Below are positions 61,922 to 64,000 of a stretch of 64,000 nucleotides of DNA, piece after piece. Source of the DNA: CAYNHF01 sp964397045 (lineage in GTDB: Bacteria; Actinomycetota; Acidimicrobiia; Spongiisociales; UBA5794); the NCBI GenBank assembly GCA_964397045.1, contig CAYNHF010000027.1, forward strand, positions 1 to 64,000, in the 5' to 3' direction. The notes below the pieces were generated by a model. It ran no database searches. It saw nothing but the letters and a program-made list of their open reading frames with translations, and was not told the DNA's origin. Within the stretch, counting starts at the first letter, position 1. Each line of letters starts with the position of its first letter. Both the position numbers and the translations under genes were made by a program.

Positions 61922-63438
61922 TGGTTGACGAGGGGGCGGTCCCCGCAGAGAGGACCCCGGAGGGAGAGGCGGTCGCAGCGGACTCGCTGACGGCAGGGCG
62001 TCTGGCGCATCACCAACGTCTCCTCGCAGAAGGCTCCTATCCGTATCGCTTCGAGCGCACCACTACGACCGCAGAACTTCAAGCAACCCATTCGGGCCTG
62101 GCGGCTGGTGAGACTACGGCTGACGAGGTGGTCATCGCCGGTCGCGTTGTCCTGCTGCGCTCCTTCGGCAAGCTGGTGTTTGCGACGATTCGCGACGGCA
62201 GCGGCACGATTCAGCTCTTCGTCGACCGATCGCATCTGGGGGAAGGGGAGTTCACCCGATTCTCTGAAGTCGATCTCGGAGACTGGGTCGGCGCCTCCGG
62301 CGCGGTGATGACCACCAAGAAGGGTGAATTGTCCGTGAGGGTCGACGGGTTCACACTGCTGCAGAAGAGCCTGCGCCCGCTGCCGGATAAGTGGCATGGT
62401 CTGCAGGATGTCGAGCTGCGGAGCAGACGCCGTTACGTTGATCTCATTGCCAACGAGGAAGCCCGTCGGATCGCGACGGCCCGTAGCTCGGTTGTGGCCG
62501 AGCTACGTCGCCAGTTCGAGGCCCGCGGCTACGTTGAGGTGGAGACTCCGGTCCTGCTCAGCCTCGCCACCGGAGGGCTGGCACGGCCTTTCACCACGGA
62601 GCACCATGCGCTGGGGCTCGAGATGTACCTTCGCATCGCCACCGAGCTGTATCTCAAGCGGTTGATCGTCGGAGGGATGGAGCGGGTCTTCGAGGTGGGC
62701 CGCATCTTTCGCAACGAGGGGGTCGATGCCACCCACTTTCCGGAATTCACGATGCTCGAGTCGTATGAAGCCTTCGCCGACTACTACGACATCATGGAAC
62801 TGGTCGAAGGGGTGTTGCCAGCCGTAGCAGAAGCCGCCCTTGGCTCTGCCAGGTTGAGTTATCAGGGGCGCCCCCTGGATCTGACGCCGCCATTCCGCAG
62901 GGTACGGATGGTTGACCTCGTCGCCGCCGAGATCGGTGGCCCCGTGGACTTTGACGCGCCGCTCGATGAGGTGCGCGATCTGGCCCGACGCTACGGGGTC
63001 GAACCCGAGGAACGCTGGGGGCACGGCAAGATCGTGGAGGAGCTATTCGACGCGCTGGTCGCCGCCGAGATCTGGGAACCGACGTTCGTACTCGACCATC
63101 CGGTGGAGGTGTCTCCTCTCTCGCGGCGGCATCGCGAGGACCCGCATCTCGCTGAGCGATTCGAGTTGTTCATCGCAGGAGACGAGTACGTCAACGCGTT
63201 CTCCGAACTCAACGACCCCCTCGATCAGCGCGCCCGATTCGAGGCCCAGGCCGCGGCTCGCGCCGGTGGCGACGAAGAAGCTCACCCTATCGACGAGGAC
63301 TACCTGCTCGCTCTCGAGTACGGCATGCCGCCGACCGGAGGTCTCGGCATCGGGGTGGACCGCCTGGTCATGTTGCTGACCGATCAAGCTCACATTCGTG
63401 AAGTGATTCTGTTCCCGACCATGCGACCGGAAGCGTGA
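61921..63438 (+). CDS. lysS: Lysyl-tRNA synthetase (class II)
   Basis: 505 residues. OB-fold anticodon domain (VVIAGRVVLLRSFGKLVFAT), then class II catalytic motifs: RRYVDLIANEEARRI, FEVGRIFRNEGVDATHFPEF (motif 2) and GLGIGVDRLVMLLT (motif 3). ATG at 61921 overlaps the coaX stop. A short acidic N-terminal tail precedes the OB fold. Confidence 0.96.
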   Translation: MVDEGAVPAERTPEGEAVAADSLTAGRLAHHQRLLAEGSYPYRFERTTTTAELQATHSGLAAGETTADEVVIAGRVVLLRSFGKLVFATIRDGSGTIQLFVDRSHLGEGEFTRFSEVDLGDWVGASGAVMTTKKGELSVRVDGFTLLQKSLRPLPDKWHGLQDVELRSRRRYVDLIANEEARRIATARSSVVAELRRQFEARGYVEVETPVLLSLATGGLARPFTTEHHALGLEMYLRIATELYLKRLIVGGMERVFEVGRIFRNEGVDATHFPEFTMLESYEAFADYYDIMELVEGVLPAVAEAALGSARLSYQGRPLDLTPPFRRVRMVDLVAAEIGGPVDFDAPLDEVRDLARRYGVEPEERWGHGKIVEELFDALVAAEIWEPTFVLDHPVEVSPLSRRHREDPHLAERFELFIAGDEYVNAFSELNDPLDQRARFEAQAAARAGGDEEAHPIDEDYLLALEYGMPPTGGLGIGVDRLVMLLTDQAHIREVILFPTMRPEA

Positions 63439-63444
63439 TCCAGT

Positions 63445-64000
63445 TCAGCCCCTCGCTTGTTCCACGCGGTCGAGCAGGTAGGAGTCGAGGCTGCGCAGCA
63501 CCGGGGTCAGCTTGCCGTCCGGAATCCTGGCAGAGGCCTTCTCGGCTATGCGGAGTCGCTCGGTCGCCTCGTCGATGACCTGGTCTACGTAGCCACCTTC
63601 GATCACCAACTGGATGACGCGGTCGATGTCGGTGCGGGCGTACGGGCGCTCTGCCGCTAGGAGATCGCGGATCTCCGGGCCGTCTGCACCCTCGAGGGCG
63701 TACAACACGGGAAGCGTGTAGGTGCCCTCTCCGATGTCGCTGCCTGCCGGCTTGCCGAGGAACGCCTCGTCCGCCACCAGATCGAGGACGTCATCCGCCA
63801 TCTGAAACACGAGGCCCATCTCCCAGGCCCACTCAGAGATAGCCTCGATCGCATCGCGGTCCGCGCCGGCAGTGAGCGCCCCGATTCGGGCTGAGGTCCT
63901 GATGAGGCTTGCCGTCTTGCCGCCGATCACCGCGTAGTACTCATCGCGGCCGTGCGCGAACTGACCTTCGAGCTGCAGTTCGAGCACCTGGCCCTCGCAG
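63445..64000 (-). CDS. Polyprenyl synthetase, C-terminal part (cut by window edge)
   Basis: The frame is open past base 64000, so the 5' part is outside. Visible: GQFAHGRDEYYAVIGGKTAS, then the second aspartate-rich motif DDVLD in GLVFQMADDVLDLVAD, GKPAGSDIGEGTYTLPVLYA and a helical end. Family of trans-isoprenyl diphosphate synthases making chains for menaquinone or undecaprenyl-type carriers. The GTG at 63987 is not a start. Convergent with lysS, six bases apart. Confidence 0.9.
   Translation of the reverse strand, partial: CEGQVLELQLEGQFAHGRDEYYAVIGGKTASLIRTSARIGALTAGADRDAIEAISEWAWEMGLVFQMADDVLDLVADEAFLGKPAGSDIGEGTYTLPVLYALEGADGPEIRDLLAAERPYARTDIDRVIQLVIEGGYVDQVIDEATERLRIAEKASARIPDGKLTPVLRSLDSYLLDRVEQARG

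Overview
The window is high-GC and gene-dense, and reads as a chromosomal piece of an actinobacterium. Several features point there: the pairing of a TadE-like protein with a DEAH-type helicase, an RsrA-type zinc anti-sigma factor beside a SigR-like sigma factor, a PimB-like mannosyltransferase, a Ddn-type (F420) protein and a DUF2342 metalloprotease, topoisomerase I with C-terminal repeats instead of zinc fingers, and the order tilS-hpt-ftsH-folP-folK-panC-coaX-lysS. Lipoproteins with Thr-rich linkers and the general gene content suggest the Acidimicrobiia side of the phylum rather than Streptomyces or Mycobacterium. That placement is inference. No phage, IS element, CRISPR array or rRNA was seen.

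Layout. 0-2.6 kb: the end of a Tad/Flp pilus cluster (tadA end, tadB, tadC, small pilin, two TadE-like pseudopilins). 2.8-7.0 kb: an ECF sigma factor with a membrane partner, a secreted Gly/Ala-rich DG-repeat protein, and a two-component system. 7.1-10.8 kb (minus strand): MrfA/YprA-like helicase and an LCP-family lipoprotein. 10.9-15.9 kb: K+ uptake (trkA, trkH) followed by a membrane pyrophosphatase with a K+-dependent signature. 16.4-25.2 kb: tandem histidine phosphatase, mannosyltransferase, topA, MFS transporter, tmk, holB, acyltransferase.

25.2-39.1 kb is the most interesting block. A minus-strand operon-like series encodes a threonine-synthase-like PLP enzyme, a D-2-hydroxyacid dehydrogenase, a PfkB sugar kinase, a LacD-type class I aldolase, a FucI-family isomerase, a Gfo/Idh/MocA protein and an aldehyde dehydrogenase. 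Divergently, an alpha-glucoside-type ABC importer (binding protein and two permeases, no ATPase) is followed by a beta-propeller glycosidase-like protein. Isomerase, kinase, aldolase and aldehyde dehydrogenase form a complete Embden-Meyerhof-like route for a modified hexose. The best match I can think of is sulfoquinovose (sulfo-EMP2 type), with the Gfo/Idh/MocA protein as an NAD-dependent glycosidase and the dehydrogenase/PLP pair possibly going on to release sulfite. A palindrome lies in the divergent promoter region and a 16-bp hairpin separates the binding protein from the permeases.

39-49.5 kb is a patchier accessory zone: tRNA-Thr(CGT), a Ddn-like protein, SigZ-like sigma factor, an ArsM-like methyltransferase with an eroded SAM motif, short membrane proteins, an FAD oxidoreductase, a lipoprotein gene with an apparent frameshift, a haem-binding-domain protein, a TPR remnant, and a methyltransferase broken by one in-frame TGA that is followed by a hairpin placed as in a bacterial SECIS. 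49.6-64 kb returns to core genes: a phosphotransferase, sigR/rsrA, DUF2342, tilS-hpt-ftsH, a folate block (with a pseudophosphatase where folB might be expected and a membrane-tailed folK), pantothenate/CoA genes, lysS, and the end of a polyprenyl synthase.
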